In this document: in pieces, positions 8,146 to 15,316 of the stretch
Numbering within the stretch: the stretch's first letter is position 1
Layout of the letters: each line of letters starts with the position of its first letter
The notes under the pieces: generated by a model
What the model was told of the DNA's origin: nothing
The model's database searches: none
What the model saw: only the letters and a program-made list of their open reading frames with translations
IMG/VR virus record: IMGVR_UViG_3300036761_001330
Span: 1 to 37,510 of that record
DNA length: 37,510 bases
DNA from: a virus
Strand: one strand, 5' to 3'
Position numbers and translations under genes: made by a program

Positions 8146-8146
8146 G

Positions 8147-8800
8147 ATGGCCTGGACGAAACCAACGACGCGCACGACCGGGCTACTGGTGACGGCGGCG
8201 ATGTGGAATATAGATATCGCGAATAACATGACATTCCTGGGCGCGTCGCACGATCACAGCGGGGATGCCGGGGACGGGGGGACGCTGGCGGCGCAATTGC
8301 CGGCCGGGATCATTTTGCTGTTCGATGCATCATGCCCGGCGGGCTGGACACGAGTCAGCACGCTGGATGGGAGATTTGTGCGGGGGGCGGCGGCGTATGA
8401 TGAGGAGGGGGGCGGGAATTATTGGCATGCGCATGATGGGCCGGCCCATACGCACGATGGACCGAATCACACGCACGAGATGGCCGGGACGCATACGCAT
8501 ACGGTCACTCCGCACGATCACACGGGGCCAATGCATCTGCATGGTTACGATTGGTCCGTCGAGCATGTGCACGGCGGGATCACTGCGGGCGCGGCCAGCT
8601 CAGGTAATAGCGATGTGGATGCATCAGTGACAGCCGGCTCGGATGATACCAGTTCGGGCGGGAGCGGCTGGATGAGCGCGAATGGGGCTGGTACGACGAG
8701 CGCGGGAACGGGCGCATCGGGATCGGGCGGGACGGCTCAATCGGGAAACGGGAGCACGATACCGGAATATATCGAGGTTGTATTTTGCAAAAAGAATTGA
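8147..8800 (+). CDS. Tail collar fibre, His-rich, paralog 2
   Basis: A 217-residue protein starting at ATG 8147, two bases after the previous stop. It has the same architecture as paralog 1: TTGLLVTAAMWN, GASHDHSGDAGDG, CPAGWTRVSTLDGRFVRGA, then HxH repeats (HDGPAHTHDGPNHTHE), a Gly/Ser/Thr-rich stretch and the tip IPEYIEVVFCKKN. The shared tip and collar with a diverged middle point to duplication followed by change of the shaft or receptor region. Confidence 0.8.
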   Translation: MAWTKPTTRTTGLLVTAAMWNIDIANNMTFLGASHDHSGDAGDGGTLAAQLPAGIILLFDASCPAGWTRVSTLDGRFVRGAAAYDEEGGGNYWHAHDGPAHTHDGPNHTHEMAGTHTHTVTPHDHTGPMHLHGYDWSVEHVHGGITAGAASSGNSDVDASVTAGSDDTSSGGSGWMSANGAGTTSAGTGASGSGGTAQSGNGSTIPEYIEVVFCKKN

Positions 8801-8821
8801 TCAAGGATTGAGGATTGGGGA

Positions 8822-9451
8822 ATGACCTGGACGATGCCTGCGACCTATACGACGAGCACGCCGATCACGGCGGGGATATGGAATGAGCAGATCGAGAATG
8901 ATCTGGCGTGGCTGGGCGCATCGCACGATCACAATGGGCACGACGGGGACGGGGCGGATCTGGCCTTGATTGCCAGCGGTATGATTGCAATTTTCAAAAC
9001 GACGTGCCCCGGCGGTTGGACGCGCGTTTCTGCGTGGGATGGGAAATTCCTTCGAGGGGCGCCGGCGTATGGGAATACGGGCGGATCGGCGACGCATACG
9101 CACACGACCAGCGATCACATTCACACTGCGCCGAGTCACACGCACATTGCGCCGAGTCACACGCACACTGCGCCGAGTCACACGCACACGACTGGTATGC
9201 ACGCGCATTTAAGCACACCATCTGCACACGCACACGGCGGGATCACTGCGGGCACAGGTTGGACAGCCGAGGATGGCACAGGCCACGAATTTTCAGGAGA
9301 AACTGGATCAGCGAGCACCGGGACGACGGGGAGCGGATCGGGCACGCTAGACAGTGGGGGGAATGCGATGGGATCGAGCGGGGCGGGCAGCACGGCGGGG
9401 ACGGCGACATTGCCGCCGTATATTGATGTGGTGTTTTGCAAGAAGGATTGA
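8822..9451 (+). CDS. Tail collar fibre, His-rich, paralog 3
   Basis: A 209-residue protein at ATG 8822 after GATTGGGGA. It has the most regular His repeat of the three: four near-identical PSHTH(I/T)A units encoded by about 24-bp DNA repeats at 9120-9190. Collar segment CPGGWTRVSAWDGKFLRGA; tip LPPYIDVVFCKKD. The repeats are nearly identical at DNA level, so expansion or contraction by slippage is likely. Confidence 0.8.
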   Translation: MTWTMPATYTTSTPITAGIWNEQIENDLAWLGASHDHNGHDGDGADLALIASGMIAIFKTTCPGGWTRVSAWDGKFLRGAPAYGNTGGSATHTHTTSDHIHTAPSHTHIAPSHTHTAPSHTHTTGMHAHLSTPSAHAHGGITAGTGWTAEDGTGHEFSGETGSASTGTTGSGSGTLDSGGNAMGSSGAGSTAGTATLPPYIDVVFCKKD

Positions 9452-9459
9452 ATCGGATT

Positions 9460-9495
9460 GAATCACTGAGGCACTGATGGGGATGAGGGCACTGA
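9460..9495. repeat. 36-bp repeat, copy 1
   Basis: The stretch starting GAATCACTGAGGCACTGATG and ending GGCACTGA is identical to 28490-28525. Both copies follow the last gene of a block and precede a GTAA/TTA site by 25-50 bases. Confidence 0.7.
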
Positions 9496-9520
9496 AGATG
9501 CACGCTGTGCACCCCACTAG

Positions 9521-9548
9521 TTTCGGTAATGTGTATTCTCTAGACAGG
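9521..9548 (+). promoter_or_regulatory. GTAA-N6-TTA site 4
   Basis: TTTCGGTAAT, spacer, TTCTCTAGACAGG running into the ribosome site of the gene at 9554. Confidence 0.55.
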
Positions 9549-9553
9549 GGGAG

Positions 9554-9805
9554 ATGATGAGCGATAATGGGAAAAAGCCGATCCCCATGACGCTGGATGA
9601 TCTGGGGCTGGGCGATGTGGATCATCCGGGTGAGGATCGGATTTGCATCGTGCGGAATCACGCGACGGGTGATCTATCGTGGCGGTTCGCGTGTCCGCAG
9701 GCTGATCCGGTGGGGATGTTGTTTCGGGCGCTATTCCACCAGATGATGGCGGAGAGCGGGTGGCGGGAGCGGATCGAGAAACTAGAGGGCGAGGGGCGGA
9801 GGTGA
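9554..9805 (+). CDS. Hypothetical protein
   Basis: An 83-residue acidic protein starting at ATG 9554 (a second ATG is next to it) after AGGGGGAG. It has no membrane segment or Cys cluster; the C-terminal 35 residues form a likely amphipathic helix ending in EKLEGEGRR. It lies between the collar fibres and another fibre gene, probably in one transcript. The family is not recognised. Confidence 0.6.
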   Translation: MMSDNGKKPIPMTLDDLGLGDVDHPGEDRICIVRNHATGDLSWRFACPQADPVGMLFRALFHQMMAESGWRERIEKLEGEGRR

Positions 9806-9808
9806 GGG

Positions 9809-10489
9809 ATGCCGGCTGATTATCCGGACGCGGTGAAAGATTTTGGGGCGGACGTGGAGGATAATGTCACGCACGTGATGGCGGCGCACGTGAATGATTT
9901 GCGCAATGAGGTGGAGGCGATCGAGGCAGAATTGGGGGTACTGCCGAAGGGCAACGCGGCGAGCGTGGCGGCGAGGTTGGAAACACTTTTGCAAGAACCA
10001 GTCTTTCTCACTTCGACGCTAACGATCACTACTACTGGTGGAGCACAGTGGGTAAAGTTTATTGGGGATGACGCCGTTATAAAAATGGATAGCGCGTTCG
10101 GGTTGGGCTACGCAGAGATTGTAGTTCAAAATGCTACGGAAACTGCAAGTGCTCTACTCAATTTTGATGTTTCTCAACTGACCATTACTGGATCAGCAGG
10201 AGAGGGATTGAGAATCAATGTGAGCGGCGAGGCGGCGCTGATCGGCTTTTACGGTGGGGCCGCTGTCGGGCGTGGAGCAGCGCTGACGGCGCAATTGACG
10301 ACGATCACGCACGCCGCGCCGGGCACGCCGGATTATGCACTTCAGGATTTGATGCAGAACACTGGGTTCGGGTTCGCAACGAAGGACGAGGGCAATAGTG
10401 TATTGTCCGTCATTGCCAATTTGCAGGCGCGGGTGGCGGAGTTGGAGGCCAGGCTGGGCAGCGCGACCGGCGTAAATCTGTTCGAGTAA
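9809..10489 (+). CDS. Fibre protein with C-terminal coiled coil
   Basis: A 226-residue protein starting at ATG 9809 with GAGGGGCGGAGG ahead of it. The first 60 residues are helical (VNDLRNEVEAIEAELG). The middle is beta-rich, like a triple-stranded fibre shaft, then comes FYGGAAVGRGAALTAQLTTI. The last 35 residues form a heptad coiled coil (VIANLQARVAELEARLG). This GFYG-type tip followed by a trimerising coil is common at the end of phage fibre and tailspike genes. It is the last gene of the tail operon; its stop overlaps site 5. Confidence 0.7.
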   Translation: MPADYPDAVKDFGADVEDNVTHVMAAHVNDLRNEVEAIEAELGVLPKGNAASVAARLETLLQEPVFLTSTLTITTTGGAQWVKFIGDDAVIKMDSAFGLGYAEIVVQNATETASALLNFDVSQLTITGSAGEGLRINVSGEAALIGFYGGAAVGRGAALTAQLTTITHAAPGTPDYALQDLMQNTGFGFATKDEGNSVLSVIANLQARVAELEARLGSATGVNLFE

Positions 10490-10507
10490 CTATCGTTACC
10501 ACAACAC
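10485..10507 (+). promoter_or_regulatory. GTAA-N6-TTA site 5
   Basis: GAGTAAC, spacer, TTACCACAACACC. It includes the TAA stop of the fibre gene and runs into PAL copy 5. The next downstream gene is convergent, so a promoter role is doubtful for this copy. Confidence 0.5.
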
Positions 10508-10520
10508 CCCTTAAGGGTGT
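10504..10520. repeat. PAL, copy 5
   Basis: ACACCCCTTAAGGGTGT followed by CCTGCGCGCAAGCGCA, the reverse complement of the flank seen at copies 2 and 10. Confidence 0.7.
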
Positions 10521-10535
10521 CCTGCGCGCAAGCGC

Positions 10536-10565
10536 AAAAAACCACCACGGTGGCCACCGTGGTGG
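10536..10565 (-). terminator. Rho-independent terminator of the integrase
   Basis: A perfect 24-bp palindrome (10542-10565, half CCACCACGGTGG), followed on the minus strand by six T (10541-10536). It lies about 100 bases after the integrase stop. Confidence 0.75.
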
Positions 10566-10644
10566 GCATGGATCTGGCCGGGACACGGCCAGCGTCGGTA
10601 GTTCTTTCGTTCTACCGGGCGCCTCTAGTATATCCCCTCTTTGC

Positions 10645-10667
10645 TATAGTGTCAATGTAACACTATA
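10645..10667. repeat. Inverted repeat at integrase stop
   Basis: TATAGTGT, seven bases, ACACTATA, overlapping the integrase stop codon. It is AT-rich within GC-rich surroundings. It may be an operator, a recombinase or Xis site, or an RNA hairpin. Confidence 0.5.
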
Positions 10668-11616
10668 ACCGCCAGTTGGCAACCGGTGAGGCCAGCCGGT
10701 GCGCTGCCTCAATGTCGGTCTGGGCGATGGCGAGATAGCAGCGCACCATGTCGAGCGTGGTGTGGCCGAGAATTCGCTGCAGCGTGTAGACATCCCCCTT
10801 GTTTCTGAGAAATTGAATTGCGAACGTGTGCCGGAACCGATGCGGGTGAACATCGGCGACGCCAGCGCGCCGGCCGATGCGCTGCAGGATGTGGTACAGA
10901 TCGCGGGCATCGAGCGGGCTGCGACGATCGGGGCAATCCCGATCGGCTGCGATCCAGGCCGGAAATAGCGGGGCGCTCACAGGGTCGGTCTTGCGGCCGG
11001 CCAGATAGCGCCAGATCACCTGGCCAGTGATCGAGTCGAATGGGATTTGGCGCTCTTTGTCGCCTTTGCCCATGACGATGATGTGGCGGGCTTTGAGGTC
11101 CACGTCGCGGATGGCCAGCCCGCACAACTCTGAGGCGCGAATGCCGGTGTCGAGCAGCAGGTAGATGATGGCGTGATTGCGCTGCGCAGTCGGGTTACTG
11201 TGCTGACAGATGCGCTGACCGGGGCGCTGGTAGGGTGCGGATTTGTCCACGGCGCCGAGGAGCAATTTGACTTCGGCCTGGGTGAAGGGAGTGACGAGTC
11301 TCTCCTCGGGTCGGGCCTGCGGAATATCGCGTACGACGTTGCGGGCGGCGACGCCTTCGGCGACGGCCCAGCGCCAAAGCGCCGACAACGTGGCGTGATG
11401 GCCGACGAGAGATTTCTTGCAGAGTGTCGTGAGGCTGTCGAGGAATCGCTCGATGTCGGCCTTGGCGATATCGGCGATGAACGGATCGCCGGGGAAGAAG
11501 CGGGTCAGCTTTTTGAGGATGATGGTGTAGAACTTTATCGTGTTGGGGCTGAGCCGCCGGGCATTGCATTCGAGGATGAATCCCTCGACGCAGATGGATA
11601 AGGTAAAGTTGTTCAT
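10663..11616 (-). CDS. int: Phage integrase, tyrosine recombinase
   Basis: A 317-residue protein. ATG at 11616 is chosen because GGAGGACAC precedes it; the open frame extends upstream to 11928 across attP but without a better start. The N-terminal core-binding domain (residues 1-95) is SAM-like. The catalytic domain shows Arg in DTGIRASELCG, Lys in GKGDKERQIP, HxxR in HPHRFRHTFA and the final LGHTTLDMVRCYL with His and the nucleophile Tyr. It performs site-specific integration between attP (11738-11933, just upstream of the gene) and the host tRNA-Pro gene. It is transcribed toward its own terminator at 10536. Confidence 0.92.
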   Translation of the reverse strand: MNNFTLSICVEGFILECNARRLSPNTIKFYTIILKKLTRFFPGDPFIADIAKADIERFLDSLTTLCKKSLVGHHATLSALWRWAVAEGVAARNVVRDIPQARPEERLVTPFTQAEVKLLLGAVDKSAPYQRPGQRICQHSNPTAQRNHAIIYLLLDTGIRASELCGLAIRDVDLKARHIIVMGKGDKERQIPFDSITGQVIWRYLAGRKTDPVSAPLFPAWIAADRDCPDRRSPLDARDLYHILQRIGRRAGVADVHPHRFRHTFAIQFLRNKGDVYTLQRILGHTTLDMVRCYLAIAQTDIEAAHRLASPVANWRL

Positions 11617-11737
11617 GTGTCCTCCGGTTCGAGATTTCCTGTTGTGATAATCTGTAGACTGTTTGGGTAATCGGCAACAGGTTTTTTTTGAATCGGAGGC
11701 CGATAGGTTTTGTGGCCGGCGGTGGGTCGGGCCGGCG

Positions 11738-11933
11738 AACCGGTGAACACAAGGATAGCGTGGAAAGCGTCTCTTGTGCTCAACGGTTGGGAAAAGTCGG
11801 GGCGGGCGGATTCGAACCGCCGACCACTTGAACCCCATGAAAGTTTCCGTTTTGCCGAACCGTTGAGCACTTGATCGGCTATCCGCGCGAGTTTTGTTGC
11901 CAGCGGCAGTTAGACCGAAAATGCTCACCGGTT
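11738..11933. other. attP: attP with arm-type sites
   Basis: The core at 11795-11838 is, on the minus strand, the 3' part of a tRNA-Pro gene: anticodon loop ATGGGGT (anticodon GGG), stem TCAAG, variable loop TGGTC, T arm GGCGG-TTCGAAT-CCGCC, acceptor CGCCCCG and discriminator A. The 5' half of the tRNA is absent, so it is not a tRNA gene. Four arm sites of consensus GTGCTCAMCGGTT flank it: 11738-11750 (reverse), 11776-11788 (forward), 11858-11870 (reverse) and 11921-11933 (forward). Integration would restore the 3' end of the host tRNA. Confidence 0.88.
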
Positions 11934-11977
11934 CAGTTTTTTATCACCTGTCGGGTCTCCGTTTCAGTTCCTCTTGC

Positions 11978-12000
11978 CTGTTGTGGTAATGACGCTTAGC
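11978..12000 (-). promoter_or_regulatory. GTAA-N6-TTA site 6 (minus)
   Basis: On the minus strand CTAA, spacer, TTACCACAACAGG, identical in its right arm to site 12. It starts right after the stop of the Excalibur gene and points toward the integrase 360 bases away. Confidence 0.55.
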
Positions 12001-12510
12001 TCAATACTGGGTGCTTTCGCAGGCCGTCCCGTCGTTGTTTCCATCCAGTCGATAGATATCGTGGGAGAGGCCGCCGCATTTGAGGTAGCACGCCTGCGCT
12101 TCGGCCTGGCTGCGAAAGTCGCCACAATTCAGTGTATCTCCCTGGCAGGTGCACACAGACGGCGCGCCAATGGCCAACGGTGTGGATGTCGGCGGAACCT
12201 GTGTTGACGTGGCAACCGGCGCTTGCGTCGGCGCGATGGTTGGTGTTCGTGTTGGAACGATCAATGTACTGGTCGGCTGCGCCGTTGCCGTGGATGTGGC
12301 GGATGGGGCCAGGGTGGGTGTGTTGGCTGGCTTGGTGGATGTGGCCGGTGGCGAGGTGGGCGAGCTGGCTGGCGTGCGCGTGATCGTGCGGGTGCTCGTG
12401 GGCGGCGGGGCGGCGGGCATGACCAGCGTTATGAGCAGGAACGCCAGACAGCCGGCGATGAGCACCATCAGGATTCCGATGCCAGCCAGGATCAGCCCGC
12501 GATACTGCAT
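12001..12510 (-). CDS. Membrane-anchored Excalibur-domain protein
   Basis: A 169-residue protein starting directly after the repressor stop. It has one N-terminal membrane segment (about residues 5-32, GIGILMVLIAGCLAFLLITL), then about 80 residues rich in Thr, Pro, Ser and Ala as a wall- or surface-spanning linker, then an Excalibur-type domain (CGDFRSQAEAQACYLKCGG, LDGNNDGTACES) with the calcium-binding DxDxDGxxCE-like loop. It is co-transcribed with the repressor and so probably expressed in lysogens and exposed outside the cell. A role in superinfection exclusion or surface change is possible but not shown. Confidence 0.8.
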   Translation of the reverse strand: MQYRGLILAGIGILMVLIAGCLAFLLITLVMPAAPPPTSTRTITRTPASSPTSPPATSTKPANTPTLAPSATSTATAQPTSTLIVPTRTPTIAPTQAPVATSTQVPPTSTPLAIGAPSVCTCQGDTLNCGDFRSQAEAQACYLKCGGLSHDIYRLDGNNDGTACESTQY

Positions 12511-12882
12511 CTAGCTTTCCCCTTTGCCTTGAGGGCGGGCCGAATATTCACGCCGCCGCTCTGCCACGTAGCATTTGAGCATTCCTGCCCAGTATGCCTG
12601 TTCATCTGGGGAGAGATAGACGAATGCCTCGTTCATCTCTCGAATCGCGGGCGTGTCGGTGGGAGGCTCTGATTCGATCATGCCCGCGCGTTGAAATGCT
12701 TCGCGGCGGGTTATCCCGAATGCTTGTGCTATCCCCGTCAGGAAATCTGGCCCGGGCTTGGCGACACCGCTCATTACTTGGGAGAACATGGATGGGGATA
12801 CGCTGCTTCGCCTGGCGGCTTCGCTCTGTGACCAACCTCGTGTTCGTAGCTGTTCATTCAGCCAGTTTTCAAGTGATTCCAT
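12511..12882 (-). CDS. XRE-family repressor (CI-like)
   Basis: A 123-residue protein with an N-terminal Cro/CI-type helix-turn-helix (residues about 8-62, RGWSQSEAARRSSVSPSMFSQVMSG) and a short acidic C-terminal part without a LexA-type peptidase motif. It diverges from the gene at 13018 across a 135-base control region with two palindromes, as expected for a lysogeny repressor. No ribosome site lies at normal spacing before ATG 12882. A TAATAA nine bases upstream with TTGATT 16 bases before it would give a leaderless transcript, as for lambda PRM; this is tentative. Confidence 0.8.
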   Translation of the reverse strand: MESLENWLNEQLRTRGWSQSEAARRSSVSPSMFSQVMSGVAKPGPDFLTGIAQAFGITRREAFQRAGMIESEPPTDTPAIREMNEAFVYLSPDEQAYWAGMLKCYVAERRREYSARPQGKGES

Positions 12883-12888
12883 GCTTTT

Positions 12889-12934
12889 ATTAGTGTACTC
12901 CTAATTTCAATCAATTTGCTTACAAAAATTGTAA
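12889..12934. promoter_or_regulatory. Candidate operators of the immunity region
   Basis: Two inverted repeats: ATTAG, seven bases, CTAAT (about 12889-12905) next to the repressor start, and TTACAAAAATTGTAA (12920-12934) just before the -35 of the rightward promoter. Both are placed so that binding could switch the two divergent genes. Confidence 0.55.
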
Positions 12935-12939
12935 ATCTA

Positions 12940-12968
12940 TTGACAAACTATGAAATACGTGATATTAT
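12940..12968 (+). promoter_or_regulatory. Sigma-70 type promoter for 13018
   Basis: TTGACA (12940-12945), 17 bases, TATTAT (12963-12968), in an AT-rich stretch upstream of the Cro-like small gene. Confidence 0.85.
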
Positions 12969-13017
12969 CTTCAGTGTATTGAATGATTTTGTGAAATGAC
13001 TTACAGGAGATGCACAA

Positions 13018-13209
13018 ATGAAACAAGAGGAGAAAGTTGAAAGTGTTACCATTACCCTCTACCCTTCTCAGAGAGCCAAGATCGAGCGTCTCATGCGGGT
13101 ACTCAATATTCGAAAAGGTTTTTCTCAGGCGATCCAGCGGCTGATTGACGAAGCGCCAGAGCCGCAACTGTCGGATGATCACGGCCAGGCGACGGTCGCC
13201 AGGCCATAG
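13018..13209 (+). CDS. Small ribbon-helix-helix-like regulator
   Basis: A 63-residue protein with ACAGGAGATGCAC ahead of ATG 13018. After a charged start it has a beta strand VTITLYPS and two helices (KIERLMRVLNIRKGFSQAIQRLIDEA), compatible with an Arc/CopG ribbon-helix-helix fold. Placed divergently from the XRE repressor behind a consensus promoter, it occupies the Cro position. A second copy of this type of small regulator lies at 20103. The fold call rests on pattern only. Confidence 0.65.
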   Translation: MKQEEKVESVTITLYPSQRAKIERLMRVLNIRKGFSQAIQRLIDEAPEPQLSDDHGQATVARP

Positions 13210-13328
13210 GATGAGGATCGCAGCTGGCTGCTCCAGCATGACAGAGCGCGGATGATAGCCCGGCGAGGGGGCGGGAACCTCGGGGGCAGCCAGGTGCGAT
13301 TCTCTAATTTTCTCTGGAGGTGATTTCG

Positions 13329-13457
13329 ATGCCAGTTCCACCGTTTATCGTTCCCAAGACTCCGAAGCAGCCGAGCGGCCCGCGCGTTGGGCCGACCGGG
13401 ATCACGAGGCCCAAGCCGACGCCGACGCCGCCACCGCCGCCGCCGAAAAAGGGTTGA
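13329..13457 (+). CDS. Short proline-rich peptide
   Basis: A 42-residue reading frame with a strong CTGGAGGTG site before ATG 13329. Apart from the first seven residues it is built of Pro, Lys, Thr and Gly, with six consecutive prolines near the end and a KKG terminus. It is too short for family assignment. R25 copy 3 follows directly. The good ribosome site argues that it is translated; codon bias alone could also create such a frame. Confidence 0.45.
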   Translation: MPVPPFIVPKTPKQPSGPRVGPTGITRPKPTPTPPPPPPKKG

Positions 13458-13463
13458 CGTAGG

Positions 13464-13488
13464 GGGCGAGGACAAGCCTCGCCCCTAC
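13464..13488. repeat. R25, copy 3
   Basis: Exact copy after the proline-rich peptide, in the 134-base gap before 13592. Confidence 0.85.
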
Positions 13489-13591
13489 ATGGGTGTTGGC
13501 CGGCCCGCGCCGAAAAGCCGGACACCGGCGGCGGTGCACGTGCCGCTGAGAACATCGGCGCGGGCCTTTTTTCTTTCCCCAGGAGGTTGTC

Positions 13592-13870
13592 ATGGATGTT
13601 TTGAAATCGTCGGTCGTCGCCATTCAGATCGCGCTGACGGAGTGCGAGGCGCAGGATTTCATCATTAATCCGTCTGCGGTGCAGAAGCGCGTGTACGAGT
13701 TGCTGTTTCCTGTCAATGCCAAGGCGCCGAAATCAAAGCGCGCCCCAAAAGCGGCAGCTTCCGGGACGACGTTGATCTGCACGACCTGTGGCAGGACGTT
13801 CAAATACCGCGCGCATTTCAACAAGCACGTCGCTGGCTGCGTAAATGTGGACACTGCGGCCGCTTCCTAG
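13592..13870 (+). CDS. C2HC/C2H2 zinc-finger protein
   Basis: A 92-residue protein with CAGGAGGTTGTC before ATG 13592. The N-terminal 40 residues are unassigned. A basic Lys/Ala linker (KAPKSKRAPKAAA) leads to one classical finger at residues about 62-84: CTTCGRTF, then HFNKHVAGC, i.e. C-x2-C-x12-H-x4-C. It is probably a small nucleic-acid-binding early protein. The finger is typical of phage and host Zn-finger proteins near regulatory clusters. Confidence 0.7.
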   Translation: MDVLKSSVVAIQIALTECEAQDFIINPSAVQKRVYELLFPVNAKAPKSKRAPKAAASGTTLICTTCGRTFKYRAHFNKHVAGCVNVDTAAAS

Positions 13871-13966
13871 ACTCGGGCAATCTGCCGATCGGGAACCGAT
13901 GCGGGATGTGTGTGGGCAGCTCGAGTAATACGTAATGCGTGATACGTAATTCGTGGATTGATAACC

Positions 13967-14056
13967 ATGATTACATTTACTGATGGTCTGGTGATCGCGG
14001 CTCTCGTCGAGATGGTGGTGATCGTGGCGGCGGCGCTGGGGTCGTTATGGATGTGA
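13967..14056 (+). CDS. Tiny membrane peptide
   Basis: 29 residues, MITFTDGLVIAALVEMVV then IVAAALGSLWM: one membrane segment. No clear ribosome site. It overlaps the next small frame. Weak support. Confidence 0.3.
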   Translation: MITFTDGLVIAALVEMVVIVAAALGSLWM

Positions 14057-14145
14057 GACGTGAACCGCGCTGGACGGCTCTTGATTGGTGGGCGCTGGCG
14101 TTTGGCGTTGCGGTAATCGTTGTTATCCGAATAGCAGGAGGATGA
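14047..14145 (+). CDS. Tiny membrane peptide
   Basis: A 32-residue frame: basic N-terminus (MDVRREPRW), then one hydrophobic segment (ALDWWALAFGVAVIVVIRIA). It ends two bases before the second recombinase ATG. GTAA/TTA site 7 lies within its 3' end. Weak support as a gene. Confidence 0.3.
   Translation: MDVRREPRWTALDWWALAFGVAVIVVIRIAGG
14111..14138 (+). promoter_or_regulatory. GTAA-N6-TTA site 7
   Basis: GGTAAT, spacer, TTATCCGAATAGC, merging into the GGAGG site of the second recombinase. Confidence 0.5.
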
Positions 14146-14146
14146 G

Positions 14147-15313
14147 ATGGACGTGCGCACAATGTCCCCAGTTCGCAGTGTCGTGATGGCGCCACAATGG
14201 ATCGTGGCGCCCGAGTTGCCCGCGCAGCCGCATCTGCCGCTCGATATCCAGGAGAAACGGCGACACGAGGATGAGGAAAAGTGCATGGTGTGGGAGCGGG
14301 CTTTCGAGTTGTGGCGGGCGGGCGGTTGGAAGTCGCGCGGCGGAAAGGTCTCGCTCGAGACCCAGCGTACGTACGTGTCCTCGGTCAACCGATTTTTCCA
14401 GTATGCTGCGGGCATCGCGCCGTGGCGGGTGCTGGAGAGCCACGTGGTCGCCTGGCAGAAACAAATGGAGGCGCAGGGCGTGGCCAGCACGACAATCAAC
14501 TTGCGGCTCTCTGGGCTTTCCTCGCTGTATCATTTCCTGCTGCGGTTCCCCTATCCCGATCCAGTCACTGGCGAATCGAAGTATCTGATCGCGCGCAATC
14601 CTGTCACGTGCGACCGCGCGCACGTGGACCCATACGCCGATGCGGACGCGCTGAGCGTGGACGAGGCGCGGGCGTTGTTGATGCGCGGCTGCGACCGCGC
14701 CACGCTGGAGGGGCTGCGGAACTTTGCGCTTTTCCACACATATCTCTACACCGGCTGCCGCGTGAGCGAGGTGTTGCGGCTGCGCTGGGGCGACCTGATT
14801 GAGGACAAGGGCCGCATGTTTTACAAGTGGTTGGGCAAGGGTGGCAAATCGGGCACATACGAGCTGCCGCGCGGGTCGTTCGATGCGATCCGCGCATACC
14901 TGACGGCGGCGGGCCGGCTGGAGACGATCGGTGCGGACGAGTACATTTTCATCGCGCTGACGGATGCGGCGCGACACTTGGACGCCTGGCGGGCCAAGCA
15001 GCGCGGATCGGCGATCCCCTTGAAGGGGACGGTGCCGGAGCGCAGCGAGCAGCGGCCGATCACACCGGCGCGCGTGTCGGTGATCCTGAAACAATGCGCG
15101 CGGCGGGCGGGACTGGATCCGGCGCGGGTTCATCCGCACATCCTGCGGCACACGGCGGCGGACTTGATTGACGAGGCGAGCGGCGGGAACTTGCTCGACG
15201 TGCAAGAATTTCTGCATCATAGTTCGCTGGCGATCACGCAGATCTATCTCAAGCGGCGCAAGAAAAACACGAATCCGCACTGGATGAAAGTGGAGGCGAT
15301 ACTGGGGTGCTAG
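14147..15313 (+). CDS. Second tyrosine recombinase (XerC/D-like)
   Basis: A 388-residue protein with CAGGAGGATGAG before ATG 14147. It has an N-terminal extension of about 50 residues, a SAM-like core-binding domain (about 50-150) and a catalytic domain with Arg in YTGCRVSEVLRLRW, Lys in LGKGGKSGTYELP, HxxR in HPHILRHTAA and LHHSSLAITQIYL with the final His and Tyr. All catalytic residues are present. It is unlike the integrase at 10663 and has no attP-like tRNA core beside it. Around residue 290 a PAL copy adds AIPLKGT in-frame. Roles to consider are multimer resolution or action on the dispersed GTAA-N6-TTA sites. Confidence 0.88.
   Translation: MDVRTMSPVRSVVMAPQWIVAPELPAQPHLPLDIQEKRRHEDEEKCMVWERAFELWRAGGWKSRGGKVSLETQRTYVSSVNRFFQYAAGIAPWRVLESHVVAWQKQMEAQGVASTTINLRLSGLSSLYHFLLRFPYPDPVTGESKYLIARNPVTCDRAHVDPYADADALSVDEARALLMRGCDRATLEGLRNFALFHTYLYTGCRVSEVLRLRWGDLIEDKGRMFYKWLGKGGKSGTYELPRGSFDAIRAYLTAAGRLETIGADEYIFIALTDAARHLDAWRAKQRGSAIPLKGTVPERSEQRPITPARVSVILKQCARRAGLDPARVHPHILRHTAADLIDEASGGNLLDVQEFLHHSSLAITQIYLKRRKKNTNPHWMKVEAILGC
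15014..15030. repeat. PAL, copy 6, inside recombinase gene
   Basis: ATCCCCTTGAAGGGGAC read in-frame as IPLKG between two catalytic-domain segments. Confidence 0.65.
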
Positions 15314-15316
15314 CGT

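Larger units (their letters stand above)
11617..12000. other. Gene-free attP region
   Basis: This stretch of about 380 bases between the integrase start and the Excalibur gene holds the tRNA-like attP core, four arm repeats and GTAA/TTA site 6. I see no gene in it. Confidence 0.8.

Noticed and set aside
11795-11838. tRNA-Pro gene on the minus strand
   Set aside because: Only the 3' half is present; the D arm and 5' acceptor strand are missing, so it is an attP core.
13018-13209. Toxin-antitoxin pair with a neighbour
   Set aside because: No toxin-like partner next to it; the divergent repressor layout explains it better.
13961-13983. Another GTAA-N6-TTA site (ATAA-ccatga-TTAC)
   Set aside because: The right arm lacks the CnnAACAGG part; probably chance.
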